Position numbers and translations under genes: made by a program. The notes below the pieces were generated by a model. It made no database searches, was not told the origin of the DNA, and worked only from the letters and a program-made list of their open reading frames with translations. From positions 115,388-179,387 of the forward strand of contig NZ_AUDI01000020.1 in NCBI RefSeq assembly GCF_000425385.1: a DNA stretch of 64,000 bases, read 5' to 3'. This stretch comes from Pseudoduganella violaceinigra DSM 15887 (GTDB taxonomy: Bacteria; Pseudomonadota; Gammaproteobacteria; Burkholderiales; Burkholderiaceae_D). This document shows positions 29,937 through 38,012 of this stretch, piece by piece (positions within the stretch are counted from its first letter, which is position 1; each line of letters opens with the position of its first letter).

Positions 29937-32084
29937 ATGCCACACCCCGACCAAGACATCCGCCATCGCCTGCTGATCGCGCGGCTGCCGGCCATGCCGC
30001 AGATCCTGATCAAGCTGATTGAGCTCCTGCAAGCCGACGACGCCGGCATGCCGGAGCTGGCGGCGCTGATCGCCAAGGATGCGGGGATGGTCAGCAAGAT
30101 CCTGGCGCTGGCCAACAGCTCGGCCTACCCGCGCCACAGCCGCACGCTGGGCCTGGAGCAGGCCCTGGTCTCGCTTGGCACCGACACCATCAAGACGCTG
30201 GTGATTGCTGAATCGGTGTTCCAGACCTTCAGCAATTTCCCGCACAGCGGCAGCACCGACCTGCGCGCCTTCTGGAAAGGGTCGCTGAGCACCGCCGTGA
30301 TCGCGCGCGACCTCGCGCGCGCGCTCGACTACCCGCACGTGGAAGAAGCCTACCTGGCCGGCCTGCTGCACAATGTCGGCCGGCTGGCGCTGCTGGCGAC
30401 GGCGCCCAAGGAATACGCCTACAACTTCCGCGCGCGCGACGACGAGGCGCTGTGCGCGGTGGAGCAGCGCACGCTGGACATCACCCACGCCGAAGCGGGC
30501 GCCTGGCTGATCGAGCGCTGGCAGCTGGACTCCTTCCTGGCCGACGCGGTGCTGTACCACCACGAGCCGGCGCCGCGCCTGGAAGCGGCGCACCCGCTGA
30601 TACGCATCGTGCGCGCGGCGCACCAGCTGGGCTGCCACGCCGAAGCGCCGGCCGGGGCGGCCGCAGCGGCGGCCCTGTGCGGCCTCGCGGAAGCGCAGCT
30701 GGACGCCCTGCTCACAGCGGCCGCGCGCCAGGTGGCGCGCGCGGCGCAGGCGCTGGGCATCGACCTGGCCGGCGCCGACGACCGCCCGGCGCCGGCGGCC
30801 GCCGCCCCGGCCCCGCCCCCGCCCGACCCGGTGCAGGCGCGCCTGTCCGAGGAGGTGCGCAATATGCTGCTGGTGCAGGACATGGGCCAAAGCCTGGCGC
30901 GCCAGCAGGGCGAAGCCGGCCTGCTGGAGGCGATGACGCGTTCGGCGCGCATCCTGTTCGACCTGGAAGGCGCGCTGATCCTGCTGGAGAGCCCGGCCGG
31001 CCACGCGCTGCAGGGCGCCGGCACTGGCGCGGCGCAGCAGCGCCTGGCCGGATTCAGCGTCCCCCTGGACAAGCCGGGCCTGCTGGCCGACGCCGCCAAC
31101 GGCCGCCGGCTGGCCTTCGCCGTGCGCACCGGCGGCATCGCCGAAGAACAGCTGTTGCGCATGCTCGGCAGCGAAGCCCTGGTGTGCCTGCCGCTGGTGG
31201 CCGGCCAGCGCTGCCTGGGCCTGATCGTCGGCGGGCTGCCGGCCTGGCAGCTGCCGCTGCTGCAGAAAAAAGAGCGCTTCCTGCAGGCGTTCGGCAGCCA
31301 GGCCGCCAAGGCGCTGGAAAGCGCGCTGGCCGAGCGCGGCAACACCGGGCGCCAGCAGGCGCAAATGGCGGAGGACTACCGTGCAGCCGCGCGGCGCGTG
31401 GTGCACGAAGTGAACAACCCGCTATCGATCATCAAGAACTATCTGTCGGTGCTGGACGCCAAGCTGGCGCGGCGCGAAGCCGTGGTCGCGGAAGTGTCGA
31501 TCCTGAACGAAGAAGTCGACCGGGTCGGCCAGCTGGTCGCCGCCCTGGCCGAGCCGCCGCCGCCGGACTGCCGCGGCGCGGTCAATCTGGCGCGCGTGGT
31601 GGACGAGGTACTGCGCCTGCTGCGCGCCAGCGCCTTCCTGCCCGCCTCGGTGCAGCTGGTGACGCGCATGCAGGACGGGCCGCAGGAGATCGAGGGCGAG
31701 GCCGGCCCGCTCAAGCAGATCCTGCTCAACCTGGTGAAGAACGCCATCGAAGCCCAGCCGGACGGCGGCCGCATCGAGATCGCCAACCGCGGCCTGGTCA
31801 ACCGCGACCGCGGGCGCTACGTGGAGCTGGCGGTCAGCGACAGCGGCCCCGGCCTGGCGCCGGACGTGCTGGCCAACTTGTTCGGCCCCGTCCCGAGCAG
31901 CAAGCCGGGCCCGCACCATGGCCTGGGACTGTCGATCGTGCACAGCCTGGTCGGCAAGCTGGACGGCATGATCAGCTGCCGCAGCAGCGCGCACGGCACC
32001 TCGTTCGAACTGCTGCTGCCGGTGCGCGGCGGCGCCAGCCAGCCCGCCGCATTACCGTCGTGCGGCGCGCGCGATGCCGGATAA
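29937..32084 (+). CDS. HDOD-domain sensor histidine kinase
   Basis: 715-residue cytoplasmic signalling protein with no membrane helix. The order is: HDOD domain (about residues 10-210; LPAMPQILIKLIELLQ, LIAKDAGMVSKILALANSS, YLAGLLHNVGRLALL); a Pro/Ala linker near 285-300; a GAF-like domain (about 330-465); and a HisKA/HATPase kinase core. The phospho-acceptor His is in RRVVHEVNNPLSIIKNYL (His490). ATP-binding boxes are NLVKNAIEAQPDGG (N), DSGPGLAP (G1) and HGLGLSIVHSLVG (G2). HDOD domains are HD-related but usually lack hydrolase residues. The response regulator starts 8 bases downstream, so the pair forms one two-component system. The start at 29937 (MPHPDQ) is chosen because upstream in-frame codons lie in the promoter region. 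Confidence 0.88.
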   Translation: MPHPDQDIRHRLLIARLPAMPQILIKLIELLQADDAGMPELAALIAKDAGMVSKILALANSSAYPRHSRTLGLEQALVSLGTDTIKTLVIAESVFQTFSNFPHSGSTDLRAFWKGSLSTAVIARDLARALDYPHVEEAYLAGLLHNVGRLALLATAPKEYAYNFRARDDEALCAVEQRTLDITHAEAGAWLIERWQLDSFLADAVLYHHEPAPRLEAAHPLIRIVRAAHQLGCHAEAPAGAAAAAALCGLAEAQLDALLTAAARQVARAAQALGIDLAGADDRPAPAAAAPAPPPPDPVQARLSEEVRNMLLVQDMGQSLARQQGEAGLLEAMTRSARILFDLEGALILLESPAGHALQGAGTGAAQQRLAGFSVPLDKPGLLADAANGRRLAFAVRTGGIAEEQLLRMLGSEALVCLPLVAGQRCLGLIVGGLPAWQLPLLQKKERFLQAFGSQAAKALESALAERGNTGRQQAQMAEDYRAAARRVVHEVNNPLSIIKNYLSVLDAKLARREAVVAEVSILNEEVDRVGQLVAALAEPPPPDCRGAVNLARVVDEVLRLLRASAFLPASVQLVTRMQDGPQEIEGEAGPLKQILLNLVKNAIEAQPDGGRIEIANRGLVNRDRGRYVELAVSDSGPGLAPDVLANLFGPVPSSKPGPHHGLGLSIVHSLVGKLDGMISCRSSAHGTSFELLLPVRGGASQPAALPSCGARDAG

Positions 32085-32091
32085 GGCCAGC

Positions 32092-34305
32092 ATGCACCCG
32101 ATCCTCCCCACGCCCCCGATGCCGGCCGCGGAATTCCAGCCGCGCCTGCTGCTCGTGGACGACGAACCGCGCCTCTTGTCCTCCCTCTACGAGCTGCTGC
32201 GCGGGCAGGCGCATTACCAGCTGGTGACGGCCAGCTGCGGCGCCGATGCGCTGGCCGCGCTGAGCCGCCAGCATTTCGACCTGCTGCTGCTGGACCTGCG
32301 CCTGCCCGACATGAGCGGCCACGCGATCATGGATTTCATCAATGCGCGCGAGATCGACTGCGACGTCATCGTGCTGAGCGGCGAGGCCGGCATCGACGCC
32401 GCCATCGGCGCCTTGAAGCGCGGCGCCTACGACTACCTGCGCAAGCCCTACAACCCGCCCGAGCTGGTGAAGACGGTGGAGAACGCGCTGCAAAAGCGCC
32501 GCCTGGCGGTGGACCATGCGCGCATCGCGCAGCGCCTGGAAAACTCGGAAAAGATGTACCGCTACCTGGTGGACAGCTCGCCCGACATCATCTACACCCT
32601 GAACCACGAAGGCTGCTTCACCTTCGTCAACGACCGCGCCTACCAGTTATTGGGCTATGCGCGCGAGGAACTGATCGGGCGCCACTATTCGGTGCTGGTG
32701 CACGAGGAAGACCAGGAGCGGGCGCGCTACGTCTTCAACGAACGGCGCGTCGACGAGCGCGCCGCGCGCAATGTGGAGCTGCGCCTCAAATGCAATAACA
32801 GCGCCGCCGGCGACCGCAGCTTCAGCAACACGCTGATGACGATCTCGCTCAACGCGATCGGCATGCATGTGCCGGGTGCGGCCATGTCCCGGCACGAATT
32901 TTTCGGCACCTACGGCGTGGCGCGCGACATCACCGACCGCAAGCGCGCCGAGGAGATGATTTCCTACCAGGCCTACCACGACATCCTGACCGACCTGCCG
33001 AACCGCATCCTGTTCAAGGACCGCCTGGGCCTGGCCGTGATCCAGGCCAAGCGCAAGGCGGCCGAGCTGGCCGTGATGTTCATCGACCTGGACCGCTTCA
33101 AGCTGGTCAACGACACGCTGGGCCACGTCAAAGGCGACGAGCTGCTGCAGCAGGCGGCGCGGCGCCTGAAGGAGTGCCTGCGCAAGGGCGACACGCTGGC
33201 GCGCCACAGCGGCGATGAATTCACCATCGTGCTGCCCGAGCTGCGCGACCGGGGCGACGCCAAGGCGATCGCCGACGCGTTCCAGGAAGTGCTGCAGCTG
33301 CCCTTCGACCTGGACGGGCATGTGGTGCATATCTCGGCCTCGATCGGCATCGCCGTCTACCCGAGCGATGGCGACTCCATCGAGGAGCTGCTGCGCCACG
33401 CCGACATCGCCATGTACCAGGTCAAGGCGCAGGGCAAGAACGGCCACGCCTTCTACCATCCCTCGATGCAGGACATGTCGCACCAGAAGATCGCGCTGGA
33501 GCAGTCGCTGCGCAAGGCGCTGGAGAACAAGGAGCTGGAAATGCACTACCAGCCGCAGGTCGACATGGCCAGCGGCCGCATCATCGGCGCCGAAGGCCTG
33601 ATGCGCTGGAACCATCCGGTGCGCGGCCTGCTGTCGGCCGGCGAATTCCTGCCGTTCGCCGAGGAGAACGGCCTGATGCTGCCGATCTCGGACTGGATGA
33701 TCGGCGCCCTGTGCCGCGACGTGCTGCGCTGGAACGCGGCCGGCGCCGACAATATCCGCCTGTCGCTGAACCTGTCGCCGCAATACCTGGAGCGCGGCGA
33801 CTTCTTCGAGAAGATGCGCAATGCGCTGGCGCGCCACCAGATCTCGCCGTCGCAGGTGGAAGTCGAGATCACTGAAAACATCTGCATCCGCAACCCGCAC
33901 TACGCCATCGAGCAGCTGAACAAGCTGTGCCAGCTGGGCGTGTCGGTGGCGATCGACGATTTCGGCACCGGCTACTCCTCGCTGTCCTACCTGCACCGCT
34001 TCCCGATCCACACCATCAAGATCGACCAGAGCTTCGTCAAGGAGATCCACGACGAGCATGGCCACTATCCGGTGATCCTGGCCATCATCTCGATCGCGCG
34101 CGGCCTGGGGCTGCACCTGGTGGCCGAAGGGGTGGAGACGGACGTGCAGGCGCGCTACCTGGCCGCCAACGGCTGCGCCACCATGCAGGGCTACCTGTAC
34201 TACCGCCCGATTGCGCTGGCCGCGTTCATGGACGTGCTGGCGGCGCAGAACCAGGCCGGCGTCGCGGCCATCCCGGCCGGCCCGCGCCTGGCGATCCAGG
34301 CCTGA
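32092..34305 (+). CDS. Response regulator with REC, PAS, GGDEF and EAL domains
   Basis: 737-residue c-di-GMP regulator, the presumed partner of the upstream kinase. REC domain (about residues 15-135): acidic pair in LLVDDEPRL, phospho-acceptor Asp68 in LLLDLRLPDMSG, Lys in YLRKPY. PAS (about 150-275): YLVDSSPDIIYTLN ... VARDITDRKRAEE. GGDEF (about 295-450): SGDEF at about 373, with an RxxD inhibitory site (RKGD) exactly five residues before it. EAL (about 470-720): EGL in GAEGLMRW, then EITEN, DDFGTGYSSLSYL, KIDQSFV and AEGVET, all phosphodiesterase residues being present. ATG 32092 has AAGG five bases upstream; ATG 32074 would overlap the kinase gene. Both cyclase and phosphodiesterase look intact, so output direction cannot be told from sequence. 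Confidence 0.92.
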   Translation: MHPILPTPPMPAAEFQPRLLLVDDEPRLLSSLYELLRGQAHYQLVTASCGADALAALSRQHFDLLLLDLRLPDMSGHAIMDFINAREIDCDVIVLSGEAGIDAAIGALKRGAYDYLRKPYNPPELVKTVENALQKRRLAVDHARIAQRLENSEKMYRYLVDSSPDIIYTLNHEGCFTFVNDRAYQLLGYAREELIGRHYSVLVHEEDQERARYVFNERRVDERAARNVELRLKCNNSAAGDRSFSNTLMTISLNAIGMHVPGAAMSRHEFFGTYGVARDITDRKRAEEMISYQAYHDILTDLPNRILFKDRLGLAVIQAKRKAAELAVMFIDLDRFKLVNDTLGHVKGDELLQQAARRLKECLRKGDTLARHSGDEFTIVLPELRDRGDAKAIADAFQEVLQLPFDLDGHVVHISASIGIAVYPSDGDSIEELLRHADIAMYQVKAQGKNGHAFYHPSMQDMSHQKIALEQSLRKALENKELEMHYQPQVDMASGRIIGAEGLMRWNHPVRGLLSAGEFLPFAEENGLMLPISDWMIGALCRDVLRWNAAGADNIRLSLNLSPQYLERGDFFEKMRNALARHQISPSQVEVEITENICIRNPHYAIEQLNKLCQLGVSVAIDDFGTGYSSLSYLHRFPIHTIKIDQSFVKEIHDEHGHYPVILAIISIARGLGLHLVAEGVETDVQARYLAANGCATMQGYLYYRPIALAAFMDVLAAQNQAGVAAIPAGPRLAIQA

Positions 34306-34311
34306 GCCCGC

Positions 34312-35910
34312 ATGCAGCGCCGCGCCACGACCGACGCCGACGCCAGGTACGCCGCCGCCAGGTACGCCGCCGAATTCCTGCGCCTGCGCCAGCTGGCCGA
34401 GCGCGGCGTGGCGACGGCCCAGCATGGCCTGGGCTTCATGTATTTCAACGGCCAGGGCGTGGCGCAAAGCTACGCGCTGGCCGTGGCCTGGTACCGCCAG
34501 GCCGCCCATGCGGGCCTGGCGCAGGCGCAGTACAACCTGGGCGTGATGTTCCAGAAAGGCCTGGGCGTCGCTGCCGACATGGGCGAAGCCGCCAACTGGT
34601 ACCGGCTGGCGGCCGGGCAGGGCTATGCCGCCGCCCAGTACAACCTGGGCTGGCTTTACGCCAAAGGGCAAGGGGTGGCGCAGGACAGCGCACAGGCGCG
34701 CCATTGGTTCGCCAAGGCCGCCGGCCAGGGCGATGCCGGTGCGCAGAACAACCTGGGCATGATGTACGACAGCGGCAAGGGCGTGCCGCAGGATTGCGCG
34801 CAGGCGATCATGTGGTACCGCAAGGCCGCCGAGCAGGGCTATGCGCGCGCCCAGTTCAACCTCGCCCTGCGCTACGACAACGGGCAAGGCGTGGCGCGGG
34901 ACGGCCAGCAGGCCCTGGCCTGGTTCCGCAAGGCCGCCGAGCAAGGCTATGCGCCCGCGCAGTTCAACCTGGCGCTGCGCTACGACAAGGGGCAGGATGT
35001 GGCGCCCGATGCGGCGCGCGCCGTCCAGTGGTACACGCTGGCGGCGCAGCAGGACCATGTCAGTTCGCAGTTCAACCTCGGCCTGGCCTACGACAACGGC
35101 AATGGCGTGGCGCGCGATGACGCGCAGGCGCTGCGCTGGTACCGCCGCGCCGCCGAACTGGGGCACGCCGGGGCGCAGAACAACCTGGGGCAGCGCTACG
35201 AACACGGCCAGGGCGTGGTGCAGGATCATGGCGCGGCCGCGCACTGGTACCGCCAGGCCGCCGCTGCCGGCCACCCTGCGGCGCAATACCATCTGGCGCT
35301 GCTGTGCGAACAAGGGAGGGGGTTGCCGCGCGACCAGCAGGAAGCCCTGGTCTGGTACCGCAAGGCGGCCGAGCAGGGGCATTTGCGCGCCCAGTTCGAC
35401 CTTGCCCTGCGCTATGAGCTGGGGCAGGGCGTGCCGCGGGATGAGCGCACGGCGCTGGCATGGTTCCGCCGCGCCGCCGACCAGGAATACGTGGCGGCGC
35501 AATTCATGCTGGGCCAGATCCACGACCGCGCCGACGGTCCGGCGCCCGACCCGATACAGGCGAACGCGTGGTACCGCAAGGCGGCCGAACAAGGGCATCC
35601 GCAGGCCTGCTTCACGCTCGGCCTGCGCTGCGACAACGGGCAGGGCATGGCGCGCGACTTCGCCCAGGCCTTGTCCTGGTATCTGGCCGCCGCGCGCCAG
35701 GGCCATGCCCGCGCGCAGCTCAATGCCGGCTTGATGTTCCTGGCCGGGCAGGGGACGCCAGCCGATGCCGAACAGGCGTGGCGCTGGTTGTCGCTGGCCG
35801 AACAAGGCGGCCAGGCCGGCGCCGCGCGCCATCTCGCCGTCGCCGCGGCCCGCCTCGCGCCGCGGCAACTGGCGGCGCTCAGCGCCATGCCCGGCTTGCT
35901 GCCGGCCTAG
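34312..35910 (+). CDS. Sel1-like repeat protein
   Basis: 532-residue protein made almost wholly of about 13 tandem 36-residue Sel1 repeats (TPR-like helical hairpins). Each carries a version of A-x-x-x-L-G-x-x-Y-x-x-G-x-G-V-x-x-D followed by A-x-x-W-Y-x-x-A-A, for example LRYDNGQGVARD and WYRKAAEQG. No signal peptide is seen, so it should be cytoplasmic. Repeat units are very alike, suggesting recent internal duplication. It starts 6 bases after the GGDEF-EAL gene and is probably a scaffold or adaptor for that signalling unit. Confidence 0.9.
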   Translation: MQRRATTDADARYAAARYAAEFLRLRQLAERGVATAQHGLGFMYFNGQGVAQSYALAVAWYRQAAHAGLAQAQYNLGVMFQKGLGVAADMGEAANWYRLAAGQGYAAAQYNLGWLYAKGQGVAQDSAQARHWFAKAAGQGDAGAQNNLGMMYDSGKGVPQDCAQAIMWYRKAAEQGYARAQFNLALRYDNGQGVARDGQQALAWFRKAAEQGYAPAQFNLALRYDKGQDVAPDAARAVQWYTLAAQQDHVSSQFNLGLAYDNGNGVARDDAQALRWYRRAAELGHAGAQNNLGQRYEHGQGVVQDHGAAAHWYRQAAAAGHPAAQYHLALLCEQGRGLPRDQQEALVWYRKAAEQGHLRAQFDLALRYELGQGVPRDERTALAWFRRAADQEYVAAQFMLGQIHDRADGPAPDPIQANAWYRKAAEQGHPQACFTLGLRCDNGQGMARDFAQALSWYLAAARQGHARAQLNAGLMFLAGQGTPADAEQAWRWLSLAEQGGQAGAARHLAVAAARLAPRQLAALSAMPGLLPA

Positions 35911-35934
35911 GCCGAAGGATGGCGGACCGCCAGG

Positions 35935-36195
35935 TCAGCGGCGGCGCGGTGCGTGCGGGGCGGGCGTGCCGCGTTTTTCGATATGGCGGAACACGATGCG
36001 ACCCTTGGTCAGGTCGTAGGGCGACAGTTCCAGCGTCACCTTATCGCCGGCCAGGATGCGGATGAAGTTCTTCTTCATGCGGCCGGCCGTGTAGGCGATC
36101 AGTTTGTGGCCATTGTCCAGGTCCACGCGGAAGCGCTGGTCGGGCAGGATCTCGGTGACCATGCCGCCCATTTCGATTAATTCTTCTTTTGCCAT
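35935..36195 (-). CDS. infA: Translation initiation factor IF-1 (stand-alone paralog)
   Basis: 86-residue S1/OB-fold protein; IF-1 binds the ribosomal A site during initiation. The fold runs from [24 protein letters not shown] through [25 protein letters not shown] to [16 protein letters not shown], followed by a basic tail ending APRRR that the usual 72-residue IF-1 lacks. Betaproteobacteria commonly keep one infA in the ribosomal protein operon and a second, longer one alone; this fits the second type. GGAAAG precedes the ATG. A terminator lies just upstream on the same strand. Confidence 0.92.
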   Translation of the reverse strand: MAKEELIEMGGMVTEILPDQRFRVDLDNGHKLIAYTAGRMKKNFIRILAGDKVTLELSPYDLTKGRIVFRHIEKRGTPAPHAPRRR

Positions 36196-36230
36196 GCTGC
36201 TTTCCTTTGCGATCGTGAGGGCGAGGTGCG

Positions 36231-36257
36231 AAAAAAAAGCCCGCTAAGTGCGGGCTT
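36231..36257 (-). terminator. Intrinsic terminator upstream of infA
   Basis: 8-bp stem AAGCCCGC / GCGGGCTT (36237-36244, 36250-36257), loop of 5. It is followed on the minus strand by a run of eight T (A run 36231-36238 on plus). It lies 35 bases before the infA ATG on infA's own strand, so it acts on the leader transcript. Confidence 0.75.
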
Positions 36258-36406
36258 CGTTTCAATGTAATGCCAATATTTCAATCGCTGCTACTGCCCG
36301 TGCTATCTGCACGGTGCGAAGCGGTCAGCCAATGCTATCTGCAAGGTGCCGGCCTGTGACCAATGTTTGGTGCTACAAGGGGAAGTTCTCGAGTACTTCA
36401 CCACAG
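36231..36406 (-). ncRNA. Candidate small RNA or attenuated infA leader
   Basis: A minus-strand promoter (36413-36441) and an intrinsic terminator (36231-36257) bound about 176 bases with no open frame. The RNA would form a hairpin at its 5' end (GAAGT...ACTTC), an ACCAA-ACA-TTGGT hairpin and a CCGTGC-AGATA-GCACGG hairpin. The motif TGCAGATAGCA appears twice, 35 bases apart. Its length resembles 6S RNA, but the ends do not pair as 6S requires. It could be an independent sRNA, or a leader whose terminator attenuates infA. Sequence alone cannot decide. Confidence 0.4.
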
Positions 36407-36412
36407 AACGCA

Positions 36413-36441
36413 GTGTAACACACATTTTGTGCGGCGCACAA
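36413..36441 (-). promoter_or_regulatory. Sigma70-like promoter for infA leader/sRNA
   Basis: On the minus strand TTGTGC (36441-36436), exactly 17 bases, then TTACAC (36418-36413). It is the clearest promoter in the 315-base gap between infA and the next gene. The rest of the gap (36442-36510) shows no further convincing signal on either strand. Confidence 0.55.
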
Positions 36442-36510
36442 ACTTATTTTCACGGCGCTGCGTAGACGCAGGCATACTACATTGACAACTCATCTTTTCG
36501 CGGACACCTT

Positions 36511-36993
36511 ATGAAAAAACTTGGCACACCGGTCGGCGCCCTGCTGGCCGTCACCGCGCTCCATGCCGGCGCGGCCGAAGGCGCGCCATCGGCCGATCCG
36601 CTGTTCAGCACGATTTCGACCCTGGACGCGGCGGCATTCGATGCCTTCAACCATTGCAGCGCGCCGGAGCAGCTGCAAAAGCACGCCAGCTTCTTTGCGC
36701 CCGATGTCGAGTTTTACCACGACACCGGCGGGGTCACCTGGTCGCGCCAGGAAATGCTGGCGAACACGGCCAAGTATGTGTGCGGGAATTTCCGGCGCGA
36801 GATCGTGCCCGGCACCTTGAAGGTTGTTCCGGTCAAGGACTTCGGCGCCATTGAAACGGGCTCGCACCGCTTCTGCCAGTTCGCCAGCGGCCAATGCGAA
36901 GGGCTCGCGGACTTTGCCATTGTCTGGAGCAATAAGACGGGCAATTGGCTCATCACCCGCGTCCTCAGCTACGGCCACCGCGCCAGCCAATAA
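36511..36993 (+). CDS. Secreted NTF2-like (SnoaL/DUF4440-type) protein
   Basis: 160-residue protein with a short signal peptide (MKKLGTPVGALLAVTALHAGAAEG). The mature part is a single cone-shaped NTF2-like domain: LDAAAFDAFNHCSAPEQLQKHASFFAPDVEFYHDTGGVTW, then HRFCQFASGQCEGLADFAIVW, ending WLITRVLSYGHR. Three Cys residues (FNHC, RFC, QCE), plus YVCGNF, may form disulfides in the periplasm. The function of such domains ranges from catalytic to structural and is not predictable here. It is monocistronic. Confidence 0.72.
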   Translation: MKKLGTPVGALLAVTALHAGAAEGAPSADPLFSTISTLDAAAFDAFNHCSAPEQLQKHASFFAPDVEFYHDTGGVTWSRQEMLANTAKYVCGNFRREIVPGTLKVVPVKDFGAIETGSHRFCQFASGQCEGLADFAIVWSNKTGNWLITRVLSYGHRASQ

Positions 36994-37011
36994 GGCGCGC
37001 CGCGCGCGGGC

Positions 37012-37857
37012 CTAGCGATAGCGCTGCGGATCGAAAGGATAGGCGTAGATGTTTTCGATGAAGCGCTCGCCGTCCTTGGCCTGGCGCGCCAGGTACAGGC
37101 GGCCGCCGTGCACGAACGGCGTGAACTCGGCCTGTGCCGTGTTGAATGGCGCGCCAAGATTCTTCGGCGCGCTCCAGCCATCCTTGCCGCTGAAGCTGAT
37201 GTACAGGTCGACGTCGCCGGCGCCGCCCGGCGCGTCGGAGAAGTACAGCAGATAGCTTTGGTCGGGGGCGACGAAGGGATTCGATTCGCGCCACGGCGCG
37301 CTGTTCACCGGTTCGCCGAGCCGTTCAGGCGCCGTGTACTTGCCGTCGACACGGCGCGAGCGCCACAGGTCGGACTTGCCCTCGGCGCCGTTCTTCATGA
37401 AGTAGATGGTGCCGTCGGCGGCGATGGAGCCGGACGATTCGGATTCGTCGCTGTTGATGTCGTGGCCCAGGTGCACGGGCGGCCCCCAGCGGCCATCCTG
37501 CAGCGCCACCGCGTAGATGTCGAAGCCCTTGCGCTGCGGCTTGTCCGGCACCGGGCGGTTGGACTGGAAGATGACCGACTTGCCGTCCGGGGCGAAGGCC
37601 GGATCGATGTCGCGCGAACCGTCGGTGGCGGAGAAGGGCACCGGCTTGGGCGCCTGCCACTTGCCATCCACCTTGTGCGATTCCACGATCACGAGTTTGG
37701 TGCGCGCGCCGCCCGATTGCACCCACAGCGCATGCTGGCCATCGGGAGCGATGGTGAAGCCGAACACGCCGTTGTCGGACACCAGGCCCGCTTCGAACAA
37801 GCCATCGCTGGGCGAGGCGCTTAACGCTGCGGCAAGAAGTAAGGCGGAAATATTCAT
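37012..37857 (-). CDS. TolB-like PD40 beta-propeller protein
   Basis: 281-residue exported protein with a short N-terminal hydrophobic stretch (MNISALLLAAALSASPSDG). The body contains WD40-like PD40 repeats: FTIAPDGQHALWVQ, PAFAPDGKSVIFQSNR, SGSIAADGTIYFMKNG, PFVAPDQSYLLYFSDA and FTPFVHGGRLYLARQ. They resemble the propeller of TolB, but the N-terminal TolB domain is missing. Probably a periplasmic binding protein of unknown ligand. The start at 37857 is preferred to 37992 on the signal-like sequence. Confidence 0.8.
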   Translation of the reverse strand: MNISALLLAAALSASPSDGLFEAGLVSDNGVFGFTIAPDGQHALWVQSGGARTKLVIVESHKVDGKWQAPKPVPFSATDGSRDIDPAFAPDGKSVIFQSNRPVPDKPQRKGFDIYAVALQDGRWGPPVHLGHDINSDESESSGSIAADGTIYFMKNGAEGKSDLWRSRRVDGKYTAPERLGEPVNSAPWRESNPFVAPDQSYLLYFSDAPGGAGDVDLYISFSGKDGWSAPKNLGAPFNTAQAEFTPFVHGGRLYLARQAKDGERFIENIYAYPFDPQRYR

Positions 37858-38012
37858 CAATGTCTGCGCTGGATAGTAAGTATTGCGCGGCGCAAGCGCT
37901 AGCGATTCGCGTGGATCAACACCGCCATCGGCGCGCTGCGCGCGGCGCTGAACATGCAGCGCCATGGTGATGCAATTGCCCCAGGCATGCAACGTTTTTC
38001 CACGGCGGCCGC

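Noticed and set aside
32647..35868. 1073-residue open frame on the minus strand across the GGDEF-EAL and Sel1 genes
   Set aside because: Low-complexity repeats mirror the Sel1 array on the other strand; no ribosome-binding site or known motif.
36291..36352. CRISPR-like direct repeats (TGCTATCTGCA twice)
   Set aside because: Only two short copies, each part of its own small hairpin, and no cas genes; it fits a structured RNA.
36231..36406. 6S RNA
   Set aside because: Length is right, but the 5' and 3' ends do not pair and the central bubble expected for 6S is not evident.
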